From UBA4465 sp002292365 (GTDB taxonomy: Bacteria; Bacteroidota; Bacteroidia; Cytophagales; Cyclobacteriaceae): a stretch of 64,000 nt of DNA. Both the position numbers and the translations under genes were made by a program. Location of the stretch: contig CALSQY010000004.1 of NCBI GenBank assembly GCA_943788615.1, positions 795,705 to 859,704 of the forward strand, in the 5' to 3' direction. The notes under the pieces were generated by a model. The model was not told the origin of the DNA, searched no databases, and saw only the letters and a list, made by a program, of their open reading frames with translations. Below are positions 28,763-38,505 of this stretch, one piece after another. How positions within the stretch are numbered: position 1 is the first letter of the stretch; every line of letters begins with the position of its first letter.

Positions 28763-29266
28763 ATGAAAGTAGGTCTTCTCTCTGATACTCATGGCTATTT
28801 AGATCCCAGTATTTTCAATTATTTTAAAGATTGTAATGAAATTTGGCACGCGGGAGATGTGGGAAATGTAGCCCTATTGGAGACTTTAGAATATTTCAAA
28901 CCCTTGCGAGCCGTCTTTGGTAATATAGATGGGCATGATATTAGAATGCGCACGCAAGAAACAGCATTAATTTCTTGTGGTGGCATGCGCATCATGATGA
29001 CCCATATCGCAGGTAAACCACCGTCGTTCACTAAAAACATCAGGGCCCTATTAGTGGCCAAACAACCCAACATTCTTGTTTGTGGACATTCTCATATCTT
29101 AAAAGTAATTTTTGATAAGAAATACAATATCTTGTATTTAAACCCTGGTGCAGCGGGAAAACATGGATTTCACAAGGTGAAAACACTCTTGAGATTTGAA
29201 ATTGAACATGGGAAAATTTTCAATTTGGAAGTCATAAAAATCGGGCCAAGAGCAACTCAAAAATGA
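28763..29266 (+). CDS. YfcE/MJ0936-type metallophosphoesterase
   Basis: A 167-residue calcineurin-like phosphodiesterase of the small YfcE family. All metal-binding motifs are visible: LLSDTHGYLD, HAGDVGN, FGNIDG, MMTHIAGKP (in place of GH) and VCGHSHI. It is cytoplasmic, and the natural substrate is unknown. It is divergent from gldA, so a shared 150-bp AT-rich region would contain both promoters. Confidence 0.85.
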   Translation: MKVGLLSDTHGYLDPSIFNYFKDCNEIWHAGDVGNVALLETLEYFKPLRAVFGNIDGHDIRMRTQETALISCGGMRIMMTHIAGKPPSFTKNIRALLVAKQPNILVCGHSHILKVIFDKKYNILYLNPGAAGKHGFHKVKTLLRFEIEHGKIFNLEVIKIGPRATQK

Positions 29267-29328
29267 CAGCTCTGATTTGATTTTAAGGGAATGATACTCA
29301 TCCACCTTCGATATCTGTTATGGATACC

Positions 29329-31119
29329 TCAGTCTGTCAACAAAGGCTTTACCACCTCCCTCAATCTTAGATAACCCGCAGTATTCGGATGTAATCCATC
29401 AGAGAAGAACAACTCATCAATTTTATTTTCCTTATTTAAAAACACGTACCCAAGATCTCGGTAGGGCACCGCTACTTCTCCTGCCAACTGAGCTATTTGA
29501 AAGTTCAGCTTTACAATTCTAGCTTCATAGTCTCTTCTGGGTAATAAGCCCATAAGTATTATTTTAGCTGTGGGTTGTCTGATTTTAATGGCCTTAATTA
29601 AAAGGTGCAATCCCTCTATAATTTCTTCATTTGTATTGAGATGTAAATTGTTGGTCCCTATCATGACCAAAACTTTTTTTGCCTCAAATCCGTCAAGCTC
29701 AGCATGATATACCCGCCATATGACGTTCTCGATCCTATCCCATCCGTAAGCATAATTCTTGAGACCCAATGGTGTGAAGAACTGATCCCAAGAAGCTTGT
29801 TCTCTTCTTAATTTAGTCGTGGGTAGCCCTCCCCAAAAATGAATAATTGAATTGGCCAAAAAAACTGCTTTTGGTGGATCTATTTGATTGATATTCAATA
29901 TTTCTCTATGTCTTTTTTCCCAATCATAATTTCCGGGCTCCCTATATTGGGTAATGGCATGTGTCGTCGAAGCAGTTCCAGTCGGTTCTTCCAATATGGA
30001 TCGTATTTTTTTCTCATAACTCATGCCATATTTCATCATTCCCAGATCTGTCGGATGAAGCCCATCAACAGTATCATCCATCTGAAAACCAATTTCTTCC
30101 TTGGTTAAATAGAAAAGATAGTCCATCCCTCCATCTTTGAGCTCATGAAATACTTGCTGCTGAAGTACATTGACTTGGCTGACTTCTTTGCCCTTTTTAT
30201 CACTTACAAGTGCTTGGGTATAACCTGCATGATCCACCAAAAGAATGGGTGTCCTAGGCTGTTTTTCACGAAGGGATTGCACAGCAGCAAGTATTCTATC
30301 TTTTAGGATCTGCTCATTTTCAAACCCTAATCTTTCCCAACCATCTGAAGACAAATTGGGAAGACAATCTAGTACATATATTTTTGCCTCAATCTCACCA
30401 AGTAAGTCAATCAGCGGCATATCCAGTTTTCCATAACCTGAGAAACCCAGATTGATCAAGGGTCTATCCATTTTTCTTCCTAAAATGGAAGTCCAAGCCA
30501 TACCCGGTCGCGAAGCACATGCCCCCTGTGCGATTGATGTACCATACACTACAATAGGTAACTCTTTTCGAACAGGCAAGGGTTCAAAATACACTTGTTC
30601 CTCAACTCCAATCTCCATCCAATTAACTTGATTATAAAGCGGTAAGTAGAGTCGATATTCTCGACCTAGATCATGATAACCATCATTGGGGTTCAGAAGT
30701 CTATAAGCATACGTAATAGTATCTCCAAAAGTGCGACCAGCGGCACACCAAACTTCCATTCCATCACTATTTATGGCATATAAGTCCAACCCACTTACGC
30801 CCGTGGTCGACATGTGATCCATGTACCTCAAATTTTCATCCTGAGTCTGATATCTGATCTTAATCTCTTTTGCATTTGAGCGAAAACGAATCATCAGACC
30901 TGCCGAATGTTTGGATAGTCCCCAGATCTCTGGAACCACCTTATCAACTACGCGATGGGGCAGTCGATCGTAGGATTCTTGGACTTCATCGAACCAAGCC
31001 TGACCCTCTATAACTTGAAACTCATGCGCTGCAGGATTCCACCATTTAAAATTGGAATCACTTTGACTCATTGCCAAATGACAAAAGATAAAACCATAAA
31101 ATATAAAGGTGTTTTTCAT
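29329..31119 (-). CDS. Secreted double-SGNH esterase (GxDLY + two GDSL domains)
   Basis: A 596-residue exported protein (signal peptide ending LAMSQ) with three parts. The first is a beta-sandwich bearing the GxDLY motif (GVSGLDLYAI, about residue 112). The second is an SGNH hydrolase domain whose block I is VVYGTSIAQGACASRPGMAW and whose late Asp/His are in MDDTVDGLHPTDLGM. The third is a second SGNH-like domain (FLANSIIHFWGG, VLVMIGTNNLHL, LFFSDGLHPNTAGY). In both, block I departs from GDS (GTS and ANS), while the catalytic Ser and terminal D-x-x-H remain. It likely deacylates O-acetylated glycans. It is downstream of the broken sialate O-acetylesterase and the SusCD genes on the same strand. 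Confidence 0.85.
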   Translation of the reverse strand: MKNTFIFYGFIFCHLAMSQSDSNFKWWNPAAHEFQVIEGQAWFDEVQESYDRLPHRVVDKVVPEIWGLSKHSAGLMIRFRSNAKEIKIRYQTQDENLRYMDHMSTTGVSGLDLYAINSDGMEVWCAAGRTFGDTITYAYRLLNPNDGYHDLGREYRLYLPLYNQVNWMEIGVEEQVYFEPLPVRKELPIVVYGTSIAQGACASRPGMAWTSILGRKMDRPLINLGFSGYGKLDMPLIDLLGEIEAKIYVLDCLPNLSSDGWERLGFENEQILKDRILAAVQSLREKQPRTPILLVDHAGYTQALVSDKKGKEVSQVNVLQQQVFHELKDGGMDYLFYLTKEEIGFQMDDTVDGLHPTDLGMMKYGMSYEKKIRSILEEPTGTASTTHAITQYREPGNYDWEKRHREILNINQIDPPKAVFLANSIIHFWGGLPTTKLRREQASWDQFFTPLGLKNYAYGWDRIENVIWRVYHAELDGFEAKKVLVMIGTNNLHLNTNEEIIEGLHLLIKAIKIRQPTAKIILMGLLPRRDYEARIVKLNFQIAQLAGEVAVPYRDLGYVFLNKENKIDELFFSDGLHPNTAGYLRLREVVKPLLTD

Positions 31120-31386
31120 GTAACTAAATTAAAATAATTTCATAAAATTAGTATTACCGATCTGAGTAATTACTTGATTTTGAACTTCCTATCTTAAATT
31201 GAATAAGCATTTTTTAAACATATGATCAACTCTCAATCTTTCCTTAAGTACCTAAAATTAACCGAATAAAATGATTAACACTGGGCAGTTAAACTAATCC
31301 AACCTATGTAAACTTGTATTAGGTCAAAAATTTATAAAAAAAAATACGCGTTCATCTACCCTTCTATCCATGGGTAAAGGTCTCTA

Positions 31387-33224
31387 TCATTGGGAGGAAA
31401 AAGATGCTGCAGGTAGTCCTCCTCCATTAAATAGCGTCCTCTCAAAATAATCTCTCCACCCATACCTGCATGTTTAGGATCAGACATCATATCAGACCAA
31501 GCGATGACTTGATGGTTCACAATCTTTGCTTCTGTTGAAACATATATTTGATCCTCACCCGCCAATTCAAATCAAGTAAGACTCGATTTATGGCTCATTA
31601 AACCCTTTCCCTAGATAAAATCAATGACTACTTTGCCCTTCTTCACGTTATAACTTTTGTAAAGGGGGCCAGAAGCCAATATGTCTTTATTGTAGTCGTT
31701 GGCCAGGACCAAACGCGCTAATCGATCTCCAACATCTTGTTTATTTGAAGAATGGATCGTCGTAGGTGATATAATATCCATAGTGATCGCCATACCTGTA
31801 TTGGTCACTTTTAAATTTTTTCGCTGGGCATCTCTCAACGCCGGTGATAGGTTGTTTTCAAATCCATAATAAAATAGTGATATTTGAACAAATTGAAAGG
31901 GAAATAATGTCCCAATAACTTCTCCAGTCGGTAATCAGTGCCGGAAAAAGTTTTTCATATTCTTCAGCTCTCGCTACATTTTTTTCTCCGTGGTATCAAA
32001 TAACTCCTTTGATATTATAAGGGATCAATGGGTGTATCATGGCATTAAACAATGAAGATGGATTATCGTTGGGTCCACTGAAATAAAGAAAGGGTCTCTG
32101 ACTCAACTGATCCTGGTGTTTTAAACAATAAATAATTAACTCATAATTAAGGAGGTCTGCGTAAAAAAAGACCTAACCAACTACCTTCCAAAAAAATCTT
32201 ATCACCTTTAGTATTTTCTAGATATCTAGGCCCATCAACTGAGGATTCCCCCCAGTAATCACAATGCATGATGGCAATAATGTTTGCTCCTTCATATAGT
32301 ATCTCTTTAGGCACCTCATAGACTCTTTGATCATGCCAACCCAAGGTAGTACCCACTTTTTCCCCATTTATATAAATAATATCTCTATCATGGATAGTAC
32401 CAATGGTCAACTCATATCCATATCGGTATGATCTAAAATCACCGTTTTCGGTACCAAAAAGACCATTAATACCCTCTCGATAACCCACATAAGGTAAAAA
32501 AATATCTTTATAACTATTTTCTGAAGGTAAATTCATTTTTGCCCACTACGCACCATCATATTGAGAATCACTAATTTTCCACTGACTCAAATTCATGACT
32601 TCCAAACTATCGAAGCTAGGCGATGTCGTTAATTTTTCAAATTGTGTAATCTAAGTACATATCTTGGTTTCGTCGAACTGCTCTGGGTCATCTTAATCAA
32701 CTCAGGAAATTCACTCAAGCCTTATTTACTGGTCCAAGCTTCCACTACGGTCCCCCCCCAGCTTGAATGAATAATACCAATGGGAATCTTCAGATTTTAA
32801 TGTAATTTTCCTCCGAAAAAAAAGCAGAGGCACTGAATTTTCCCACCACTTCAGGTGAACATACATCCCATGAGCCCATCATTTCTTTCTGCTTGACCGA
32901 GGCAAAATCTCTTTTCACAGTAAATATTCGTATCTCAGGATAATCGGCTGCTGCTATTTCTTCGAGATCGTTATCAATATTCTCATTAGGCAAATATCCA
33001 GTGACCGGCATTTCCATATTTGACTGGCCTGAAGCAAGCCACACTTCCCCTGTCGAGACATCATTAAAAATGATGGCAATATTTAGGCCCAAGATACTGA
33101 CTTTAAAAAGGCCTCCTGCCTGGGGTGTTGGCAATTGGCGTTTCCATTTACCCAATTCATCTACCTTATTATTAGAATACTCAGTTAACTTATTAAAAAA
33201 ATTCACAAGCAAAAGGGCAATCAA
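31387..33224 (-). pseudogene. Decayed sialate O-acetylesterase-like gene
   Basis: Pieces of one SIAE-type esterase can be followed in order on the minus strand across at least four frame changes and stops. They are WKRQLPTPQAGG and the nucleophile motif STGEVWLASGQSNMEMPVTGY (32790-33224), a middle domain KDIFLPYVGYREGINGLFGTENGDFR and ILYEGANIIAIMHCDYWGE (32147-32536), the catalytic His region TTIHSSNKQDVGDRLARLVLA (31611-31838), AGEDQIYVSTEAKIVNHQVIAWSD (31500-31565), and finally a shifted frame giving LFNGGGLPAASF before a stop at 31387. The usual LFSDHMVLQR start is missing. The enzyme cannot be produced. Total span matches a family member of about 640 residues with losses. Confidence 0.87.
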
Positions 33225-33333
33225 TAATGGATAAACTACTTCCCTTATTGAAGTATGAAGAAGAAAAGCCCTTAATACTTGCGAATTTAATAACTATAGT
33301 TTTTAGATATACATACTATTCACACTATTAAAC

Positions 33334-36300
33334 TTAGGGAATCTCAATATCCCCATTTATCTCATAGATCATCACATCAGAATTATTTCTTCCAAATAGT
33401 ATGCGATTCCTATCGACAATAATTTTTCTTACGTCACCTGAAACATTTAGGCCCGAATTGTTTTGATTTAAGTAATGGTAAGTTCCAGATGTGCTTCCTA
33501 AAAAAACAAATCCGTTATTACCTGTATACTTTCCCGTGCGCACCCTCGCTTTTTCAAGATTTCCACCCAGTACAATGTCTAAAACATCATCTCCATTGAC
33601 ATCTAAAACCGCTATGGAATATACAGGCGAGAACTGAGCTTCAATGGGAAAAGACATTTTTGAAAATTGCTGGTTCGCATCATTAATAAATACTGAAGTT
33701 TCAAAAGTAGTGGCTATCAATTCTTTAGATAATGCTTGCTCCTTTTCAGTGAATATAGTTTCTAATACGGCTGATGAATAAGATTCATAATCCACAAAAC
33801 GCTTTTTTAACATAGGCAATTGCGCAATTAACTCATCTCTACTTGCATAAGGGAAACTCTTTCCCTGGATGTGATAAAAAAGTATTGGATCCACAGAACC
33901 ATTTTCATCATAATCTGCATACTGCATACTTACAGGTGATTCACGTGAGGCTTTCATTTGGTTATTCATTCCTAAATTTCCCACTATAAAATCCATATCA
34001 CCATCACCATCAAGATCACTTACTTCTATGGTATTCCACCAACCCTTATAGGCATTGTCAAGGAATTCATCGGACTTATCTATCAATTTGCCATTTTCGT
34101 TGATGAATATTTTGATACCCATCCATTCGCCCACTACAATAATGTCCTGTTTCCCATCTCCATTGATATCCGCCCATTTAGCGTCAGTTACCATACCTAT
34201 GCGCTGTAAATCAGGTGCCACACTTGATGTCACAACTTTAAAGAACCCTTTGCCATCGTTTTCAAGGAGATAACTTAAGGGTACTTTAGGATAGCTCCCT
34301 GGAATAATTCTTCCTCCGACAAAAAGATCTAGATCCCCATCTCCATCAAAATCAAAAGGACGAACGCAAGATCCACTAGATAAAAAGGAAGGCAATCTGT
34401 TTTTAGCCTTATTAAATTTTCCATCACCTTTGTTAATATACAAACGATCCTGTAAACCTCCTTCGTTTGATGAAAATTCATAACCTCCACTCACTACGTA
34501 TAGATCTAAATCACCATCTCCATCAGCATCAAAAAAAGATGCATCTACATCTTCAGTAGCTCCGTCAAAACTTTGTTGCAACTTACTATAATCGCCTTTA
34601 TGATTTTTTAAATAGATAGCCCCTTTATGACCTTTTCCTCCCCCAACAAATAAATCATTTAACGCATCTCCATTAATATCTCCGATGACCATCGCAGGGC
34701 CCTGAGTAGAATACATTCGAGGCAGCAAGGGTTGTATTAAAAAGTCAATGAATTCGTTTTCTAAATGACTGATAGGCGATATCTGAACTTCTTCGAGCAG
34801 CGGACTTACTATCGGTTTTTGTGCAATAGTTGAGTGGTTTGTATCACTTTCCTTGATGGATAGTGTTTGATTTACGCTCGTACCCATAAGTTTCTGTAAG
34901 CTTCCTTTGGGCCAAAAAACATGAATGGAATCAACTTGTGTCACAGAATCAAGTCCAAAATGCAAAATAGGCTCTACTGAAGACTGGAATCCTCTCACAG
35001 GATATTGTTCACGAACAATTAATTGATCATTGGCAAAGACAATGACCCGTGCACCAATGGCAAAGTAATTTTTATCATTTCCTAAAAGTTTGATTTTTAA
35101 ATAATTATTTTTTTGTATGTCTCCTACATTATTGCGATAGATGCCCGCAGTTGCATCCATATTATTTAATATTATATCCAAATCACCATCATTATCAAGG
35201 TCTGCATATGCCGCTCCATGAGTCAATCCTCCTTCATCAAATCCCCACTGATCACTCACATTATCAAACTGAAGCCCTCCGGAATTTTTAAAGAGGTAAT
35301 TGGTTGGCTTACTTGAAGGTATCTTTTCAAACATTTCGGTATAAATTCCCGCCTTCTTTTGTGCAATCTTGATTTCTTGATCGGCCTTATAATTTAAGAA
35401 ATCATGATTGGTAAAATCTCTTTTATAACCGTTGCTGACAAATAGATCTTGAAACCCATCATTATCAAAATCAGCAAACAAAGCTGACCAACTCCAATCA
35501 GTATTTGATACCCCTGAAATTTGTCCAATTTCACTAAATGAAGCATTTCCATTATTTAAGTGGAGCATATTACGCATACACTGACTTGAATAACCGTTTT
35601 TTTGCATGGAGGAGTACACGTAATAGTGCTCAGGTCCAAATAATAATTTTTGCCGCTTATTATCTTCTGGCAGCATATCTAAGGTCATGATATCCATATT
35701 TCCATCTCGATTCACGTCTCCAATATCCAAACCCATTGAAAACTGTGATATTTGACTGAGCATACTGTCCGTAGCCATTATAAACTTCCCTTTCTGGTCA
35801 TTGATTAGCAACTTATCACTATCCACATAGTCGTTAGAAATATACAAGTCTGGCCAGCCATCATTATTAAAATCTGACACACCTACGCCCAATCCATAAT
35901 TTGAAGCAGGGCCATAAATTCCAGATGTATCACTTACATCAACAAATCGACCACCATCATTTCTCAAAAGTCTATTGCCCACATGAGGATACCGATCTAA
36001 TCGATTAATGACCTTTATGTTAAATGAATTTGAAATCTGTAACAACGAATGATTTAACAAAAAAATATCCAAATCTCCATCCCTATCATAATCAAAGAAA
36101 GCAGCTTGTGTGGAATAAGAGTTATCATCCAACCCATAATCACTGGCTCGATCCGAGAAAGTTAAATCTCCATTATTAATAAGTAGTGAATTTTTACGAT
36201 TGTTTGGATCTCCATCTGCCGAACGGCAGACATAAATATCAAGCCAACCATCAGCATTGATATCAACCATAGAAACCCCTGTTTTCCAACCCTTATGGCA

Positions 36301-36627
36301 ACCTGCACCGGAAAGACTTGTGATATCTTCAAATTTGAAATTACCCTTATTTAGGTAAAGCTTGTTTTCGAGGTTGTTAGAGCTAAAATAAATATCAGGT
36401 AATCCGTCATTATTGATATCTCCAACCGCGACACCTCCACCATTGTAAAGGTATTCATAGGTAAAAATATTTATTTGTTCGTTTTCAGCATTGACATTAT
36501 TGAAAAAAATCCCAGTATCGTCACTGTCCAACTTGTAAAACTTTTCCTTGTTTGTTTGGTTGCAGCCATATAAAATGACCCCAAGTAATAGCCCAAAAAC
36601 GCCACGTATTGATATTTTTTTATTCAT
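33334..36627 (-). CDS. VCBS-repeat / ASPIC-UnbV lipoprotein
   Basis: A 1097-residue outer-membrane lipoprotein (lipobox LLGVILYGC). It carries two groups of FG-GAP/VCBS beta-propeller repeats with calcium-binding D-x-D-x-D-G-x-x-D loops (DINNDGLPDIYF, DINADGWLDIYV, DYDRDGDLDIFL, DFNNDGWPDLYI and, in the second half, DADGDGDLDLYV, DFDGDGDLDLFV, DLDGDGDMDFIV). Between them is an ASPIC/UnbV domain (GARVIVFANDQLIVREQYPVRGFQSSVEPILHFGLDSV) at about residues 510-590. Proteins of this kind commonly sit downstream of SusCD in marine Bacteroidota and probably bind surface glycans. It is separated by a terminator-like hairpin from the susD stop. Confidence 0.88.
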   Translation of the reverse strand: MNKKISIRGVFGLLLGVILYGCNQTNKEKFYKLDSDDTGIFFNNVNAENEQINIFTYEYLYNGGGVAVGDINNDGLPDIYFSSNNLENKLYLNKGNFKFEDITSLSGAGCHKGWKTGVSMVDINADGWLDIYVCRSADGDPNNRKNSLLINNGDLTFSDRASDYGLDDNSYSTQAAFFDYDRDGDLDIFLLNHSLLQISNSFNIKVINRLDRYPHVGNRLLRNDGGRFVDVSDTSGIYGPASNYGLGVGVSDFNNDGWPDLYISNDYVDSDKLLINDQKGKFIMATDSMLSQISQFSMGLDIGDVNRDGNMDIMTLDMLPEDNKRQKLLFGPEHYYVYSSMQKNGYSSQCMRNMLHLNNGNASFSEIGQISGVSNTDWSWSALFADFDNDGFQDLFVSNGYKRDFTNHDFLNYKADQEIKIAQKKAGIYTEMFEKIPSSKPTNYLFKNSGGLQFDNVSDQWGFDEGGLTHGAAYADLDNDGDLDIILNNMDATAGIYRNNVGDIQKNNYLKIKLLGNDKNYFAIGARVIVFANDQLIVREQYPVRGFQSSVEPILHFGLDSVTQVDSIHVFWPKGSLQKLMGTSVNQTLSIKESDTNHSTIAQKPIVSPLLEEVQISPISHLENEFIDFLIQPLLPRMYSTQGPAMVIGDINGDALNDLFVGGGKGHKGAIYLKNHKGDYSKLQQSFDGATEDVDASFFDADGDGDLDLYVVSGGYEFSSNEGGLQDRLYINKGDGKFNKAKNRLPSFLSSGSCVRPFDFDGDGDLDLFVGGRIIPGSYPKVPLSYLLENDGKGFFKVVTSSVAPDLQRIGMVTDAKWADINGDGKQDIIVVGEWMGIKIFINENGKLIDKSDEFLDNAYKGWWNTIEVSDLDGDGDMDFIVGNLGMNNQMKASRESPVSMQYADYDENGSVDPILFYHIQGKSFPYASRDELIAQLPMLKKRFVDYESYSSAVLETIFTEKEQALSKELIATTFETSVFINDANQQFSKMSFPIEAQFSPVYSIAVLDVNGDDVLDIVLGGNLEKARVRTGKYTGNNGFVFLGSTSGTYHYLNQNNSGLNVSGDVRKIIVDRNRILFGRNNSDVMIYEINGDIEIP

Positions 36628-36716
36628 ATTAAATTTCTGAGCAAGTAAGTTTTCATTGAAAATATGACAAAAATACGCTTGCGAAGAATGGATTATTCTG
36701 AATTAATAAAAAAAAA

Positions 36717-36750
36717 AGGCCCTTGAGTAACTGAAGGGCCTCTTTTTTTT
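36717..36750. terminator. Bidirectional-type intrinsic terminator hairpin
   Basis: Perfect 8-bp stem AGGCCCTT / AAGGGCCT (36717-36724 and 36734-36741) with a short loop that adds an AGT/ACT pairing. It is flanked by an A-run on the left and a run of nine Ts on the right, so it can terminate in both directions. It follows the susD stop (36761) on the minus strand and precedes the VCBS gene start (36627), so it probably limits or attenuates read-through from susCD. Confidence 0.85.
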
Positions 36751-36760
36751 TAGATGATAT

Positions 36761-38494
36761 TTATTGATCCCACCAAACACTGGTCGTCTCCACGTCAGCT
36801 CCTTGACTTTCAACTGCAGCCTCGTAATATTCATTATTATTGATCTGCTCAGTTGAAGGATAGGTAATTCTTTTGGTAAAGTTATCAGGTCCTCCATCTC
36901 TAGCCGTATAACGCGCATCAGGTGCTGCCATAGGAATCAAAACAGGTAAATGCAATCTTCTATGATCTGCCCATGCTTCCCAACCTCCGTCAGGAAATAG
37001 TGCGAGGTACTTTTGAGTGATTATTTTACTCATCGCATCATCGACAGCAGTGCCATTGAACGATTTACCAGAGTTATTGTCAAACGCCACAGTTGTACCA
37101 TAGGTGTTTTCATCAGAAGAAGCTATATAAGCTGCGGTTGTAGCTGCATCAACTCCGTGATGTGCCATAGATGCAGCAATTCCAGCTTCATACCAATCTT
37201 TAGCAGTGCCCCCAGCATTCCATCCACGTTGCGCGGCTTCAGCCATCAAAAAGCAAAGCTCATGATAGGTTAAAATCTCTAAAGGACGCTCCGCATCTGT
37301 TGACATGGTAGGACCCATGATAGATATGTTAGTATATACATGCTCAGCCAAGGCGGAATTACCCGTACTTAATCCAGCTGGTACACCAATCCATCGGTTA
37401 CGGGTATCGACAGTAACAGTATCACCAGCAGCGTTGGCAACTTTAACCTCCTCTGCACCAACAGCTGGTGAAAAGTAGATCGGACCTCTTGGATCAACTA
37501 CAGATGGAACACCCAATCTAAATTTGTTTGCCTTTGGATCAAGTGAATTTTCATTTGATGGTAAATCAAATCCCTCATCGTCTACAATCATGCCTGTAGT
37601 ATCAATAGCAATAGGTTGACCCCCCAATCCAGTCAATAAGTTTTCCATGGACCTGCTCATGTGTAAGCCTCCCCATCCATAATAAAAGGTGTAAGGATAT
37701 TGAAAACCCCAACCAAAAGTTGCAGTACGCGTTACCTTACATTCGTCTTCGGCAGAAGCAAACACGCCAGAAGGGTGGGCTATTGCAGCCTCAGCATGCT
37801 GCTGTGCAAGAGCTGGATCAGCCTCAGATATTCTCATAGCTAGACGTAATCTCAAAGAGTTACCGAACTTTTTCCATTTCGCAATATCATCGTCATAGAC
37901 ATAGTCTTGACCACTAATTTGCACAGGATTATCAGTACTCAAAGAGTCGACTGCCTCGCTTAATTCCTTGAGCATATCGGTGTAGATATCCTGCTGATCA
38001 TCATAAACTGGATTTTCACCAGTACCATCGGCAGCTCCGAAATAAGGAATGTCACCCCAAATATCTGTCGCTCTACTGAAAACCCAAACTTTCCATATTC
38101 TCGCGATTTGAGTCTCATTAAGAGGTTTTCCGGCGGCCGCACTTGCACGACCCAAACGAATTCCTTCACTTAAATTTGCGACAAATCGACTGTGATAACT
38201 TGAATAAAAACTACTAACCCATTCATCGTTAGTAACTCCCTGTTGGGTGCTAAATGCTTCATTAGCCCAATATTGAGCAAACACATCGTTTGTCAATTGC
38301 GTCATCCGCTGATGCATGCCAGGATCTAGTACAGATGCACTAATCACATCTGCTAACAAAAAACTAGGCGTAACATTCTCTGGTGTGAATGCATTTGGAT
38401 TCTTCTGAAGATCTATAAAGTCATCAGTACAAGAAAACGTAAATGTCATTAAACAAACCAGTACAATTATTGTATTTTTTATCTGTATTTTCAT
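36761..38494 (-). CDS. SusD/RagB-like outer-membrane lipoprotein (SusD-like 2)
   Basis: Surface nutrient-binding lid of a SusCD pair, 577 residues. The lipobox TFSC at Cys22 is followed by the family opening TDDFIDLQKNPNAFTPENVTPSFLLADVI. TPR-like helices follow (ARIWKVWVFSRATDIWGDIPYFGAADG), then the C-terminal region FPDGGWEAWADHRRLHLPVLIP, all typical of the SusD-like_2 group. It starts 11 bp after the SusC stop, so the two are co-translated. The bound substrate is not predictable, although neighbouring esterases suggest an acylated glycan. Confidence 0.92.
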   Translation of the reverse strand: MKIQIKNTIIVLVCLMTFTFSCTDDFIDLQKNPNAFTPENVTPSFLLADVISASVLDPGMHQRMTQLTNDVFAQYWANEAFSTQQGVTNDEWVSSFYSSYHSRFVANLSEGIRLGRASAAAGKPLNETQIARIWKVWVFSRATDIWGDIPYFGAADGTGENPVYDDQQDIYTDMLKELSEAVDSLSTDNPVQISGQDYVYDDDIAKWKKFGNSLRLRLAMRISEADPALAQQHAEAAIAHPSGVFASAEDECKVTRTATFGWGFQYPYTFYYGWGGLHMSRSMENLLTGLGGQPIAIDTTGMIVDDEGFDLPSNENSLDPKANKFRLGVPSVVDPRGPIYFSPAVGAEEVKVANAAGDTVTVDTRNRWIGVPAGLSTGNSALAEHVYTNISIMGPTMSTDAERPLEILTYHELCFLMAEAAQRGWNAGGTAKDWYEAGIAASMAHHGVDAATTAAYIASSDENTYGTTVAFDNNSGKSFNGTAVDDAMSKIITQKYLALFPDGGWEAWADHRRLHLPVLIPMAAPDARYTARDGGPDNFTKRITYPSTEQINNNEYYEAAVESQGADVETTSVWWDQ

Positions 38495-38505
38495 TCTATC
38501 AAATT

